Part shown: positions 22,204 to 34,809 of the stretch, piece by piece
How positions within the stretch are numbered: position 1 is the first letter of the stretch
Layout of the letters: the number at the start of each line of letters is the position of its first letter
NCBI GenBank assembly: GCA_963931925.1
Contig: OZ007574.1
Coordinates: 30,670,413 to 30,734,412 of the forward strand
Origin: Onchidella celtica
Lineage: Eukaryota; Mollusca; Gastropoda; Systellommatophora; Onchidiidae
Length of the DNA: 64,000 nucleotides
Direction: 5' to 3'
Notes under the pieces: generated by a model
What the model was told of the DNA's origin: nothing
The model's input: the letters and a program-made list of their open reading frames with translations, nothing else
Database searches by the model: none
Translations under genes and position numbers: made by a program

Positions 22204-23307
22204 CGTTAGATTTTGTATCGATTACAGGAAGCTTAACGCTCTAACCATTTACGATGCTGAACCTATCCCGAATCAGGAAGATCTATTTGCGCGATTGGCC
22301 GAGTCGTCCGTGTTTTCGAAAATAGATTTGGCTAAAGGCTACTGGCAAATCCCAATGGAAGAGGCCAGTAAACAGTACACAGCGTTTCAGACCCCTATGG
22401 GTCTCATGCAATGGAGATTCATGCCATTCGGTCTCGTAACGGCACCAGCGACATTTGCGAGGATGATGAACATCCTATTGCAGCAGACACCATGCGTCCT
22501 AAGCTACTTTGACGACATTTGCGCTTTCCATACGGATTGGAAAGGCCACTTAGAAGCACTTCGTCAAGTGCTTAGTAAACTTCGAGATGCCGGGCTTACA
22601 GCTAAGCCTAGCAAAGTCTTCCTGGGTTATACGCAGATTAACTTTCTGGGACATACTATCGCCAAAGGCGTCCAAACACCGGACGACAGTAAGATTAGTA
22701 AGATTTTAAAACTCCAGGCTCCTCATACTAAGAAGCAGGTTCGTAGCCTGTTAGGCTTCTTAAGCTATATCGGAAATTCGTTCCTAATTTTTCGGCCCTT
22801 ACGGCCCCGTTATCCGATCTTACAAGAAAAGACAGACCCAACAAAATTACCTGGAATACGCAGTGCGCCACCGCGCTCGCGACAGTGCAGCAACTGTTCT
22901 CCAGTTCGCCGCTGCTTATCCTACCGAATATTAGGCGCACCTTCACCGTCCGAACTGACGCGTCGGACCAAGGAATTGGAGCTGTTTTGCTTCAGGAAAG
23001 AGATGGCTTATTGCGCCCTTGTATGTACGCTAGCCGGAAATTACTTCCGAGAGAGCAGAGATACGCTATTATAGAGCGAGAATGCCTGGCGATTGTATAC
23101 GCCGTAGACGCGTTTTCCCGCTACCTACTTATGACAGAATTCGTCATCGAGACAGACCATAAACCGTTGTTATTTTTAAAATCGAACCGAGCCAAGAACG
23201 CTCGTTTGACCAGATGGAGTCTGGCCCTTCAGGAATACCGCTTCATTATAAAGGCCATTCCTGGTGGAGATAATGTCCATGCCGACCTATTATCACGGTT
23301 ACCTTAA
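22204..23307 (+). pseudogene. Ty3/gypsy reverse transcriptase-RNase H, frameshifted
   Basis: The RT copies element RNA into DNA. Visible RT motifs are F-C-I-D-Y-R-K-L-N near 22210, KIDLAKGYWQIP, MPFGL and the catalytic YFDD at about 22505-22516. Near 22768 a base appears to be missing, within agctatatcgg. Past this point the old frame loses all homology, and the good frame continues through the connection domain into RNase H (22885-23307). RNase H keeps its acidic positions in RTDAS, ERECLA, ETDHKPL and NVHADLLS and stops after SRLP. The N-terminus of RT, and everything before it, is gone. This copy cannot make a working protein. Confidence 0.9.
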
Positions 23308-23926
23308 TCTTGTTGTATTTTAGTCTGTCATATGTATTGGCGTTGGATACTGATTAGCACCTCATTCAGAGACCGAGGGATGGTATCACATATTGTTCAC
23401 CCATTGTGAACAGTTTTCACCTACCCCTGTGCTTTCCTTTGTTCCAACAGCTATTTTACTGACGTCGACCCGTATTTTGGCCACACCAGACGTTGTTGCC
23501 CAGGGTCGAGGACGAGAAGTCATGGCAGACCAGGAGTCCAGATCCACTAATGCCATCGATGCTACTATAGTTATCTTTTCTTGAGTATTATTCATTGTAT
23601 GTATGCATTCCTGATGACATTCGCACAGGATCAGTGTTGTACTCTAAAATTTTAGAGTTATGATTGTTAATGTCTACGTATTTAGAGGTAAGATTTAATC
23701 CTCAGAGAGATATATACTTTTGGACGGAACCTTAAGATTTTCATGAAGTTTTGTCCATCAGGGATACCCGTCCTGTAGGTTTTTTTTTAACTTTAGTACT
23801 AGTCTTAGTTATTACCTAGTATTCTTAGTTAAGTTAACCTTTCGAGCAATTTCTCGACTCATGCCTTCCCCTTACGATAATTATTTATATCGTTAAAATT
23901 GTAAATTTTAACTGGGGTGGGGGATG
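23308..23926 (+). other. Element 3' untranslated region and polypurine tract
   Basis: No coding sequence is seen. A purine tract (ggggtggggga, 23914-23924) abuts the LTR start; such tracts prime plus-strand synthesis in LTR elements. Confidence 0.7.
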
Positions 23927-25153
23927 TGTCATGATTCAGATGTTATTAAAACTCACGCAGAGAGTGAGTTGTTTTTTTACCAGGGCCATGAGAAATTGGC
24001 TGGTGGTCTTGAACGGTCCTCGCCAAATTATAGTTGGTGAGTAAATAAATGTAAAGTTAAACGGTTAGATTCACGCTTGTGGGTTTTAATGTTCGTGATT
24101 AATAAGTAATGGAGTAGGGGTGAAACAAGGTGGGCATAGTTGACATTGTTAAGTATGACTAGACACGTTTTTGCACGTTAACTGGCTGGTAGAATAGTGC
24201 AGACGTATTACTACAATTAAAATGGTGGGAGGTTTCGACCTATGAGATAGCTGAACTAATTGGGCCAGCGGACTAGCACGCTGGGTAGTTAGATAGTATA
24301 AGACATCGTGTAACGTTCAGATTTGGTGAATACAGGCGAGCAGAAGCATCGTGTCGTGAAGTATCTCCGGTTGACCAGTACCTGAACTGTGTGCTTTGAA
24401 GACAAGAAGTCCTTGCTAACGGACTGACTGAGCTCTAGAAAGAAAGGTCTGAGTGGGCTGACCTTTGAAAGCCCACGCTGCGCTATTTTGATGTTCGCGC
24501 CTACCAGTAGGCGTGAGCAATGGTAATATATTTTATTTGTTCAAGCATAATAGAGATCGGAGATAGAGAGAGAACTACAGCCTCATAGGAAGACTAAGGA
24601 AACCCCAGCTGGCACTCGACCACGAGTGTCCTGTATCATAGATCTATTGCCATAGTATGATTGGAATAATATAGCACATTGTTGATGAATTGAATAGTGA
24701 TTGTGCATAAAATATAGTCTTTTGGCAACTGCTTAAATTACCTACAAGCCGAAGAGTGCTTCTGTAGGCTTTGAACGTACTGGGCTCTCCTAACATTTAA
24801 GCCCATATGATTTATGGAGAGTTTGCCTGGCGACTGGCCAGTGGCGACTCAACTGTCACTTTAAATTGATATCTAGTTTCGTATAATATACCTATTTGCT
24901 ATTGATTGCAGTACCTCCATAGTTACATGAATATCATTGGTTAAGTTATTAATTAGAGTTTTTTTTGGTTTGGATATATACCCCTACTGTCTTTTGTTTT
25001 GTTATTAATATTTATGTAAACTATGGCCTGACCGGCCTGACATATATACGCTCTAGTTATTTAATACTTTTCTTGTGTGGTTGTGTCCGAGTGTGAGTTA
25101 GCTGCCTCTCGTGCAGTCGTAACATCCCCAAGACCCTAACTCTGCTCGTGACA
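23927..25153 (+). repeat. 3' LTR of the gypsy element (1227 bp)
   Basis: It begins TGTCATGA and ends TCGTGACA, an inverted pair with 7 of 8 matches and the standard TG...CA ends. It is preceded by the polypurine tract. A TATA-like box (tataag) lies at 24297-24302. The other LTR is absent because of the 5' truncation. Confidence 0.82.
24297..24302 (+). promoter_or_regulatory. Candidate LTR TATA box
   Basis: tagtataagaca within the LTR, about 370 bp from its start; transcription would be expected to begin some 25-30 bp downstream. Confidence 0.45.
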
Positions 25154-25176
25154 GGGAGAGCTAGAGAAAGCCACAG

Positions 25177-25184
<8 letters not shown>

Positions 25185-25233
<49 letters not shown>
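25185..25233 (+). repeat. (GA)n microsatellite
   Basis: Pure GA run immediately downstream of the LTR, preceded by a short (CA)n. Confidence 0.95.
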
Positions 25234-25237
<4 letters not shown>

Positions 25238-25554
25238 TTTTATTTCCGGAGTTATCATTCTCCAAACCTTCATTACAACACTATTGAGGTTGTTACACTC
25301 CCCCCCCCCCCCGTTCACCCCACCCAAACCCTTTATTTTTGCGTGATCTTAGCTCGTTTTTGGGATCCGTGCCCTTTTTATCTAGGAATGACCATTTCAC
25401 AGGATAGACTTTGAGATGACAAACTACAGGTGGAATTTTGCAGAGAACCCCTGCATCTACTGTTTCTTTAATAGCATAAAGACCGCAGATTATACCTCAG
25501 AAGTTCCATTTAACCCTATGAGCCCCGGGTGGTAAGAGGATACAACTTTTGTAA
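25234..25554. other. Non-coding stretch
   Basis: A poly-C tract lies near 25300-25313; nothing else recognised. Confidence 0.4.
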
Positions 25555-26033
25555 AATGTTTGCAGTGCCGGATTTACCAATGGCTTAGGCATGCTGAAGC
25601 TTAGGGCCTCGAAATCTAGGGGGTCGTCACCTCAGGCCAGTCTGCATAATATTTTGTGACACTCATGGCCATTTCTTACATAATTATGCATGTATTATGA
25701 AGTTACAGTGCACTGTAGTTTCTGAACAAATCTTTGTAATTTCTTCGGCTATGTCCTTTCCAGAAGGAATTGCGAAGTGCGAAATTTTAAACACTTATCA
25801 TCATTATTGACTTTACTCAAATTATTTAAAACACTTGCATCTTCCTCCAGTCGTGAAGATAGGGATTGGGAGGGGCCTCACAGCTAGATTTAGCCTAAGG
25901 CCTCTCTTCATCCAAGTCTGGCCCTGAAAACACTTCCATCTGCATCTAGGCCTGAAGGTGGGGGATTGGGATGAGCCTCACAGCTAGAATACCCTAGGGC
26001 CTTTCTTCACTTAAATCCGGCCCTGAATGTCTG
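25555..26033. mobile_element. hAT-type MITE with 8-bp target duplication
   Basis: The element is 25563-26025 (463 bp). Its ends are cagtgccggattta and the complement of cagggccggattta. The flanks are aatgtttg (25555-25562) and aatgtctg (26026-26033), 7 of 8 alike. The right part holds two tandem copies of its own 3' end (about 25830-25925 and 25926-26025), each with gcctcacagctaga and ending in a ggccctga segment. No transposase. Confidence 0.88.
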
Positions 26034-26187
26034 AAATACATTTTAAACACGTAGTGGCGTGACGCCGTATAAAATACTGAAGGTACACCCAACAAGGTAG
26101 ATCTAAATGGCGCACTTTAAATATCATTTTTCTTTCGGGGCTACTGTAAACTTCAGCTGTGGATTTGGATGCCTATAACTAGGTTGA

Positions 26188-26320
26188 GTCTAAGTTGATA
26201 AAGGCTCACTAAAGTCTGTTTTGACTCAGTGGGTGAGACCTTTCTTTCCGCGCCCAGCCGACTCAACACGGCAATTTGGACGCACCCGAACTAGTGAGAC
26301 AAAGATGTGGTTCAGTGTAC
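26188..26320 (+). repeat. Dispersed repeat related to 47436-47545
   Basis: Shared blocks are agtctgttttga, ctcagtg or ttcagtg, and aactagtgagac or aactagtgagat. Probably one end of a MITE; the other end is not seen here. Confidence 0.5.
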
Positions 26321-29300
26321 TCCAAGCCTAGGATTTGAATTCGAGATATCCGAGGCTCAGGCCCTTTGTCTCCCCAATATCATAATGCTTGCACTGTTAT
26401 AATGGACAAAAAGATGTTGCCGCATTTGCCGAATACCCAGTGGACTACACCTCTTCATAAGCCTGATTGACTGCTCAACAACTGCACAATATTATAAAGT
26501 CGGGTTTTCCCGCAGAATCTGTATTTCTCTCCATCTCTCATTTATTCTAGTGACACATGATAATGTTTTCTCAAAACTATTCAATTTTCAGCTCTCTTTT
26601 TCCGAGTGATTACAGCTGGTGGAAAGACCACCAAAGCTCAGAGATTAAGGTGTCTACGTTGGTGGGCAGAATTTACTTTCGTTTTCTGAGGGAAGGCCTG
26701 CGTTTCATTGAGTAGAAAATTTGACGGGGAGGCTAAAACATCAGATTAGAAGACATCTCCATGTCATGGTTTAAATTACATTCATCATTTCTTCAATCTG
26801 CGATAAGGCAAAGGACCTTAGAGAAACCGAAAACTGAATAGGCAGTGTGCTGTGAAAAAAGGAAATTAAAAAAAAAAATCACGAGACCTTAGGGACTGCA
26901 CCACGGCCATCCTAACATCATCCTGGGCCTCTGGGCAAAGCAATAAGGTTTTCTTCCCCGTTTCAAAAGCCAATGTAAATTTGCATGCATGGGGCCTCCT
27001 AAATCCTTGGCATAATTATACCCGGGCAACTGCCTAGTGTGCCCATGCGTTCAGAAGGCTCTCGAACGATCGTCTTTAATGGCAGTAACAACAACATTGT
27101 AACAATGCTAGAACTAACTGTTGCAAAAAAAGGAGGAACAGCGAAAGTCGTTAGCTAGAGGCTGTTTGTGCCATGCAGCCAACAATACTCACAATAGGCT
27201 TATTGTGATCAAGGAACATTACTGTAGTTGTTTCGCCAACGGAAAATTTATTTTGGCTAGCGAATCCAACGTAATGCTAACCCTAATCCTACCCCAAGTC
27301 TTGCATCAATGCCGCCCCCCCCCCCAAAAAAAACAAAATGAAATATTCTGAGCACTCAGAAACCAATTTCCTAGATCTTCATTGCCCGAAACAGTCACCT
27401 CGAAACCATGTAAAGGATGCTACTTTATGAAAGTAAAGACGTGGCATGCTACTATCTGAAGTGTACGCCCAAGGGTTTATGTCCTGGGTTGCAGGAAAAG
27501 ATTTTCTGTTCATTGAAGTCACAATAAGATATGGGGGAAAATACACACCTATTTATCAGCCTGTATACCCAAACTAGAAATGCAGAAAACTTCAACACCT
27601 TACTTCAATTTTTGATAGCCGAAAGAAATGCACACCGGATGATTAACAATTCAAATAATATCCAACTGATAGTAAATTCGTATTACTGGCTGAAAGCTCA
27701 GGTTTTGGCTAAGAGTCAGTCTATCTAACACTATTGTGTTTCTGTAAGACTGACAGTCCGTGACATGTTCCCTGACCATCTCATAATAATATAATACTCT
27801 CACAGCCAAAACTTTGCTTCACAGCAAACATTACTGACATAAATATAGTGTGCACATTTTTGGAGGAGAAGAGTTGGAGAACATGATAAGAAGGCCAATT
27901 TCCTCAGTGTGATGTTTCCTAAATTAAAACCTAACTGAAGATCAAGGGAGGGGCAGGAGGAATAACGGGGGAAGAAAAGAAGAACGTAATTAGTTTTACT
28001 GAAAAAAAAAGTTGTTCTAAAACGTTTTGTCTACCTTTTACTGGAAGGAATCCTACATGAAAATTAGCTTACTGTCGTTAAGGGCAAACATGCCAGACAT
28101 TTTAAAAAACTATGCTTAACTTTCTTTATTGGTTTCTTGGAAATACGTGAGAACTTGTACATTCTCACTGAAAACACTGTTAAAATCAGAACAATTCTCT
28201 AAGCCGTCTTAATGTATCACATAGTGATTTTGCACTAAATGCACGTAGTAGAGACTCTCGGGGCAGCACAATGGTCAGACCATCGATGAAAGTACTAAAC
28301 CACTCAGCAAGTATCGGTCCATCAATCGATCAATCAATCAATCAATCAAACACTCATCAATCACCGACGACAGATAATTCAAGTATAAGATACACAAAAT
28401 ACCAAATCCCGTCCATCGGGTGCAGAAAAGTACGTCGAGCAAATAAGACAAGTTTGATCTGGGCGTGCTTAAGCTGGACATCGAGGTGAGCGCCTTTGAT
28501 GTTTGCTTGTAAGGCCAAATATTATCATGGTGAGTCTTGGCGTGTTAAGGACCACACACGTACATTGTCCCGGCGCTCACACTTAGCACCCTAAGGCCTA
28601 CAAAAGCGTTTGTTTACCCGCTACACCGCCAGATCACGAATCAAATGACAGTTCTGTGTTTCACAGAAAAACCGATATTTTCCCTTCCCGTGCGCGCACC
28701 GTTTTCGCTCACTCGCTAAATTTAAAGGAAAATAAGGACGTTATTGATGTTATCGAACTCGTCCCTTGAAAATAATCCATCTTGCGTCGATAGTTCGTGT
28801 TTACAAAGTTTACAGAAACAGCCGGGTGCGAAGGGTGTGGCGTGCAAGTTCTATTTTTACCCACATCTGCGCTGAGAGTGGGAGAAGAAGATACTACATT
28901 CTGAGGGGGCGGCGTTCAAAGATGGTTCCATTTGCTGCGAAGCGGCGCAGTTTTCACACGAAAGTGAGAGTGACGTCACAATTGTCCATAGTGTTTTCTC
29001 AGCGAAATATTCATAATTTGAATTTGAATTTTATTTGGACGTCTGAGTTTGCAAAGGTTACTGAGTACGATGTTTTTCCTTGTGTGTATTCCTTTTATCT
29101 CGCACTGTCTCATTTTCTTCATAATATTCAGTAAATTTCCATCGCAGTCTGGCTGTATTTTCATACTTCAAGGTATGATGGTGACCAACAGGTGCATTAC
29201 AGGAGATACGCAGGTATACTGTATTCATTATTAATTATTGTTTGCTATCGAATTTCACGTCATCCTTTTAACACACAATAGACACTCATACAGACATAAA

Positions 29301-30357
29301 ATAAATAGATGGTATTAATTAAAACAACAACAACAACAACAACAAAGGTCATTTCTTTAACGACAATCTGAACAAAAATAACAAAAACAAAAAACTTAAA
29401 AAAAAATAAACTTGAAAAAAAAAAAACGAAATGAAAAGCATTTGTGTCTCATTTTCACTGAAATTAATTTTCTAGTTCTCAAATTTTACATTCTTACGAA
29501 CCAGCACACTTAAATTGACAGTGTCTGAAATTCATTTGTATTTTCTGAAAGAGAATATTTGATATTTATGTAACTCTTTCCTTTATGATGGACAATTTCT
29601 GGATCGCTAAAAAAAAATAAAAATAAATTCTCACATAGTTCTGTATTAACCCGTGCCGTCCCAGCAACCTCCAAAACCCGCTTTGGATGTACAGGGAAAG
29701 CCGAATGGCGTAATAACAATTCAACAAATTGTGAGAACATCAAAGAATTGGTCAAACTGTAGAAAATGCTAAACATAACAGTGCAAACCTGCTTTGAATT
29801 CCAATGACTGGATGCGCAGTTGAATACATACAACACATTCCTGACATTCAAACTTGATGTTATTTCAACTTTGCACAGCTATCTTCATCAACATAACAAT
29901 CACATGACAGAACTTGTTCAGCAAGAGCAACTGAGTACATTGTCAGCAGTTTGAATTCTATGAATTATTTCTATGTGGATTTTGTTTCTCTTTTGTTCAA
30001 GCATTTTCTTTCTAATATCATCTTTTCTAATTGATCTAGTAGTTGAACTTCTTTGTTATGTATTTCACATTCACAACAAGCATTTTAATAGGGTGTATAC
30101 ATGTTTATATTTCCCAGATTTTCTTTTTTTGTTCTTTCAATTTCAAAGTCTTTTTTAACGATTTACACTTGAAAGGAAATTATCATTTAATGGAATTAAT
30201 TTAATGAATAATGGCATGAAAGAGAAATCCTAATTTCTGCATTTTTTTTTCTTTTTGTCTGAAAATTGTTGCAATTAAAAGAAACATTTTCATCGCTTGT
30301 CTTGAATACACGATTATTCATTCTTCTTGTTTTTGTTTTCTATCTGTCTCGCTTTAG
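26321..30357. other. Non-coding stretch
   Basis: It holds a second CCCTAA-like tract (27271-27296), a short (CAAT)n (28320-28350), a perfect TGACGTCA palindrome (about 28971-28978) that would bind CREB/ATF factors if functional, and a (CAA)n run (29325-29346). Frames such as 28766-29134 (122 codons) show no motif. Confidence 0.4.
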
Positions 30358-30831
30358 ACTGGAATTAAATAATGATCAGCTGCCGTCCAAGTACCAAAAA
30401 CAAAAGAGGATAAAATTTGTGAAGGGTAAAATATTAGGACACTCCGTTCTTCCAACTGCAGGTCGACGCTGTAATTAACACGCTAAAAATATCAAAACGG
30501 TAGTAGTCAGTTTAGTTTCGCAGTTTTACAGAAACAACTACATATTATCATTTTTCAAAATTTTAGATGTCAATAAACCATTTCTCCGTGTGTCTAGTTT
30601 CCCTTTTGATGGCCCTCACACATTACGGTAAGCATTGTGATTTATTGTTGGATGTCAAAACAACAGTGATCATTTTAGTTTCTCATTAATTTAACAACTG
30701 CATAATAATGTTGTTTTTCAAAATTTCAGACGGGATAAAATTCAATTATTTTTTCTGAATCAACCTTGGAACAAATATCTGTCCATCCTTGAGGCTATTG
30801 TTATTGTACTGATGTCCGTCGGGACATTAGA
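30358..30831 (+). CDS. Possible three-exon gene fragment, unknown product
   Basis: Three short open segments join in one frame across two introns with canonical ends: 30358-30425, 30567-30627 and 30730-30831. A pyrimidine-rich acceptor (ctatctgtctcgctttag) precedes the first. The introns, 141 and 102 bp, begin gtaaaa and gtaagc and end tttttcaaaattttag and tttttcaaaatttcag. The joined frame has no stop for about 76 codons: a lysine-rich start, a middle with SSFPFDGPHTL, and a hydrophobic LSILEAIVIVLMSVG stretch that could span a membrane. A gtaaaa donor follows at 30832; without splicing there the frame stops at once. An alternative is a tiny secreted peptide starting at the ATG of the middle exon. 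The family is not recognised, and chance is not excluded. Confidence 0.35.
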
Positions 30832-31768
30832 GTAAAACTGTGTTATATTTTGATAGCACAAAGGTAAGCTCGACTATTTAAACAAATGAAACTTACAAGC
30901 CCATATAAAGTGGAATGGTGTGTCGGTAAATTAAAAAAAAAAAATCCATAAGTAAATTGAAAAAGTGAGAGGAGAGAACCAAAGAAAGGAAACAAAAAGA
31001 ATAAAATGAAAAGAAAACCAATTAATTAAAAAAAATAACCATTACATAAATAGGTAAATAGTAATAAATACTCGATTAGAAATTAAAAAAAAAAAAAAAA
31101 GGAATGAAGTAAAATCGGATTTTAGTACCAAGGAAAGAGAAGTTTATAGATATTTGGTAGGTGGATAATATTATTACATTTTCTTTTACATTGCAAGTTT
31201 TTAATCACAATTAAGCCATTATAAAATTCACAAAGAACAGACAAAAAAAAAAAATGGATAAAATAGATAGATAAATATTTAAATAAATAAATGTATAAAT
31301 AAATAAATAAATAGATAAATTAAAAAAGTGCTCATCAGGCGCTGTCAAAGTCTTACGTCTTTTTCTTATTGTTTCTCTTCGTAGAAGGGACCAAGCGAAT
31401 ATTTCATACAGTACTTTTAGGATGAATCATTTTATTTGTAAAAAAAAAACAACAAGAAAACGAAACAAAAACAACAATTACATTAACAAAACAATACATT
31501 TCATAGAAGCAGACAGCCATCGCCTTTCTTGACGTTCTTTCCGAGCAAACAATACGAGAAACTCCCTGAAAAAGCACTAAAATTTGAGATTTGTCTATTC
31601 TTTCCCAGCAAAGTTCACAAATTTCAATGTCCATGAAAACACTGCTGGTCCTTCAGAATCAAATCAGAATAACAATATCAAATTTAAACAATTACTATCT
31701 TTCTTTGATGAACAGCACTTTGTCTCATGACAGTTGAAATGATGCTAGGTGTACTTTGTAGTTTTTAA
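30832..31768. other. Non-coding, A-rich
   Basis: A-rich and T-rich runs only; no further exon could be picked out with confidence. Confidence 0.4.
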
Positions 31769-31778
31769 AATAAATAGA

Positions 31779-31830
<52 letters not shown>

Positions 31831-31852
31831 GAATGAATAAATAAATAAATAA
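31769..31852. repeat. (AAAT)n microsatellite
   Basis: Nearly pure AAAT units. Confidence 0.95.
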
Positions 31853-31971
31853 ACAGTAGATAGATGAATTAATCACCTAAAAATCAGTTGTCTCATGAAA
31901 ATAAGAGTTTTTTTAAATATTTTTTTTATTTCAAATGTTGTATGACTGTCAAAATAACCACATTAACTCGG

Positions 31972-31972
<1 letters not shown>

Positions 31973-32035
<63 letters not shown>

Positions 32036-32048
32036 CTGTCTCTCTCTC
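31973..32048 (+). repeat. (CT)n microsatellite
   Basis: CT repeat with two interruptions near 32031-32040. Confidence 0.95.
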
Positions 32049-32733
32049 GTCAATAATCACTTTCAAGGCAGCTAATTGTCTTCCTCAAAACAAAACGGCT
32101 TGTACTTAAATAAGATATCTATTGAGACGCATGAGAGACAAACTCTTTCATATTTTTTTTATCTTTATAAACTTATAAACATTCATAGTAAATGGTTTTT
32201 AATGCATGAAAAGTCATCCAAAGTCTTCTTTTGACTTATTGTAACGTTGCTCTATTGTTTATTTCTAGCAGTGGGTTTTACAATATACGTTTTTGTATGT
32301 GTGCCATTTCAACTTCGTAATTTGAAAGCAGTTACACTTATCATTATCCCATCACAGAAAATCTGCAAATTAAAATGTGTAAAAGAACAAATACGTCCCA
32401 AAACTAACAAGAGCATGAATACCCAGCTTCAGGAATATGGCTCATCGGTTCAGGTCTTCAAAAATATAATCATATTATTGTGTTTTAAAGTCAGCCTAAA
32501 GAATAGCTTCCAAAAATGCCAGAAAGCTGCAAAATTTTGTTTCATTCATTCAGTTTTTCATATCTTTTTGTTCCAAGACTGGAAATGCTAATTTTATGAA
32601 TGAAATTTGCACCGAAGTAAACTAAATCTGAGGCGTTGTCTTGGTCAGCTTCCAAATTTCTTTCTGTCTGGAAATGTAGAGTATTTTGAGGACTGCTGAA
32701 AGCCAGTTAAGGCCAGAAGCTCACTGGGTCAAG
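32049..32733. other. Non-coding stretch
   Basis: The 114-codon frame at 32247-32591 shows no motif; nothing else recognised. Confidence 0.4.
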
Positions 32734-33202
32734 CCTTTTTTTTTCTTTTTTTTTTTTGTATTTGTATTTTGTACACTTCTTTAATCCCATTTGGGAAATT
32801 TTGCCTTTGTGTCATTGCAGCCCAGTTACAACTGGAGGCAGGCACGTCGTCACCACAGTATAGCGCTTGTCGGCGGGTTGTTTTTTGTTTTTGTTTGGGG
32901 GGGGGGGGGGAGTGGTAGAGATGAATTTTATTTAATTTTGCCCGGTCAGCTGCCTCCTCGTTTCGATTTCCAACTGCCAAGGTGTGTTTAACGTGCGCAA
33001 AGTGCTCTCGGGCCCTCTGAGTTTTTTGGTCCTTATCCGAGAAGACTAGGTGCGTGATCCTACCTCCCATAGGATCAGGGCCAGAAAAACATGAGAAAAC
33101 TCCCAAAAAATTCCAACATGCCTGCACCGAGCGGGATTTGAACCCGCTACCTTCGGCATGGCATGAGAGGCGAGCACCTTGCCTCTAGACCACCGTGCCG
33201 CT
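32734..33202 (-). mobile_element. tRNA-derived SINE, tail type B
   Basis: On the minus strand the head reads ggcacggtggtctagaggca and has its B box at 33133-33145. The body is shared with the A-type copies. The 3' part differs: after a C-rich tract it carries gtgacgacgtg, gttgtaactgggctgcaatg, tttcccaaatggg and acaaaatac, ending in an A-rich tail (the T run at 32734-32760 on the plus strand). Confidence 0.9.
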
Positions 33203-34643
33203 TCGGTTGTAACTCACACTTGAATTTAGTTCAAATCAATTAGTGAGACAGAATTGTTTCAATCTTGCCAGTCTGCGACTCCCGTTCAACTCCTCATACC
33301 GCCCTTTCTCCTTTTTTCCCCTTTGATGTCCTAAACATGTGATGATTAAAATCAGGTTAGATGAGACCCAAACAGAAGATTTAATTGTACCCTGCTATAT
33401 CATTTAAGTGGGACTTCGGAAAATGCTGCATTTTTTAACACGATAAACCAAACTACAATGGACAGATGACTAATGCTATTTTTAGCTAGTCATGAAGATA
33501 CCAGTACAGAACTTTGCTCAGTGTTAATTAAAGTTAAAGTACCTTTCATCTTTCTTCGTCTCCGACGTCATTTGCTTGCTCACCCACACTCACAACCACA
33601 CACTAAAACAGGCGTTGCCACAACTCAGCCTGAAATCAATGGCCACTGTTTGCCAATCTACAGTTATGGATGAAGGCCTAGCGTGGTCTTGATTTATTTC
33701 CTTACATCAAATAAAGACAGCATCGATTTTCTGACGTCTTTCTATCTTGTCAAATTTCTATAATTAGCGACAGGAAGGCAAACAGATTAATAAGCTGGTT
33801 AAAAAGAAAAAAAAAATGTTCTCAATGATAAATTGAAAAAAATATAAGTTCGTAACCTTATTTATATCTTGACGTCAATAACTTAGGAAATTACTTGAAT
33901 AAAATATGTTTCAACAACAACAACAAAAAAAAGCCAAAACAACAACAACAATAAAGACTACAACAACAGCAAAGCACATGAACTGACAACTAACAGACAG
34001 TCATGTTTTTCCAATTAAATACTCTTCATTGTCCTATTCCAACCTAACCCATTCAACACTAAAAGACTTTCTGTGTGTGGTTTACACAAACACTGCAATC
34101 TAATTTTGAAAGGCTGGGACATTAAATTTTTTTAAAATAAAATTTGGCTAGCTTTCCCAGACAGTGAAGGTTTATTTTCATATCAGTTGAATATTAAACT
34201 AATTTAAAAACGAATGAAAAACAATGAGCGAAACTATTGGTTGAACCAATGACTCTTGCTTTGTATACAAATAATGGAAAAAATAAAAATTAGGCTTTAT
34301 TCTTTTCAAGGGACATTTTCCCGTTTCTGAGTTTCCAATCCCTGACCAGGAAAATATATTATGTCATATGGTCCTATGGGAAGGACATTGTCTATGTTCT
34401 AACGGTGAATCGGACCAAATTTCAAAGACACAGTCAGCACAGCCACTTTCTCTCCCGTTCTTCTGTAAAGTCTATAGCAACACACTGAGTCAAATCACTT
34501 TTGCCTCGGTTTCTATGGTCCAATGGAGTCACAAGGGATCTCCAGCACTACTGAGACTGTAACAAGTCTGCCTTGCTAGTTGATTCAGACTTGTCTCAGT
34601 GCCATATTGGCCAAGCAGACCAGTGGTCAAGGTTTGTCGAAAC
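33203..34643. other. Non-coding stretch
   Basis: Short frames only (33473-33673, 34368-34562), without motifs. Confidence 0.4.

Positions 34644-34809
<166 letters not shown>

Larger units (their letters stand above)
22190..25153 (+). mobile_element. 5'-truncated Ty3/gypsy element with 3' LTR
   Basis: From the 5' end the parts are: the start of RT just inside the K-x-D-G-S-x-R-F-C-x-D-Y-R segment (about 22195), a frameshifted RT, RNase H ending at 23307, about 620 bp of untranslated sequence, a polypurine tract, and the LTR at 23927-25153. The truncation point abuts a GA-rich stretch. No integrase follows RNase H, as expected if this element also has integrase upstream; an internal deletion is the alternative. 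Confidence 0.88.

Noticed and set aside
22885-23307. RNase H frame considered as a separate gene with its own ATG
   Set aside because: It is the continuation of the RT frame after a one-base loss near 22768; the ATG is internal.
28766-29134. Promoter or gene start around the TGACGTCA palindrome
   Set aside because: A single perfect site with no convincing downstream gene; an 8-bp palindrome can occur by chance.
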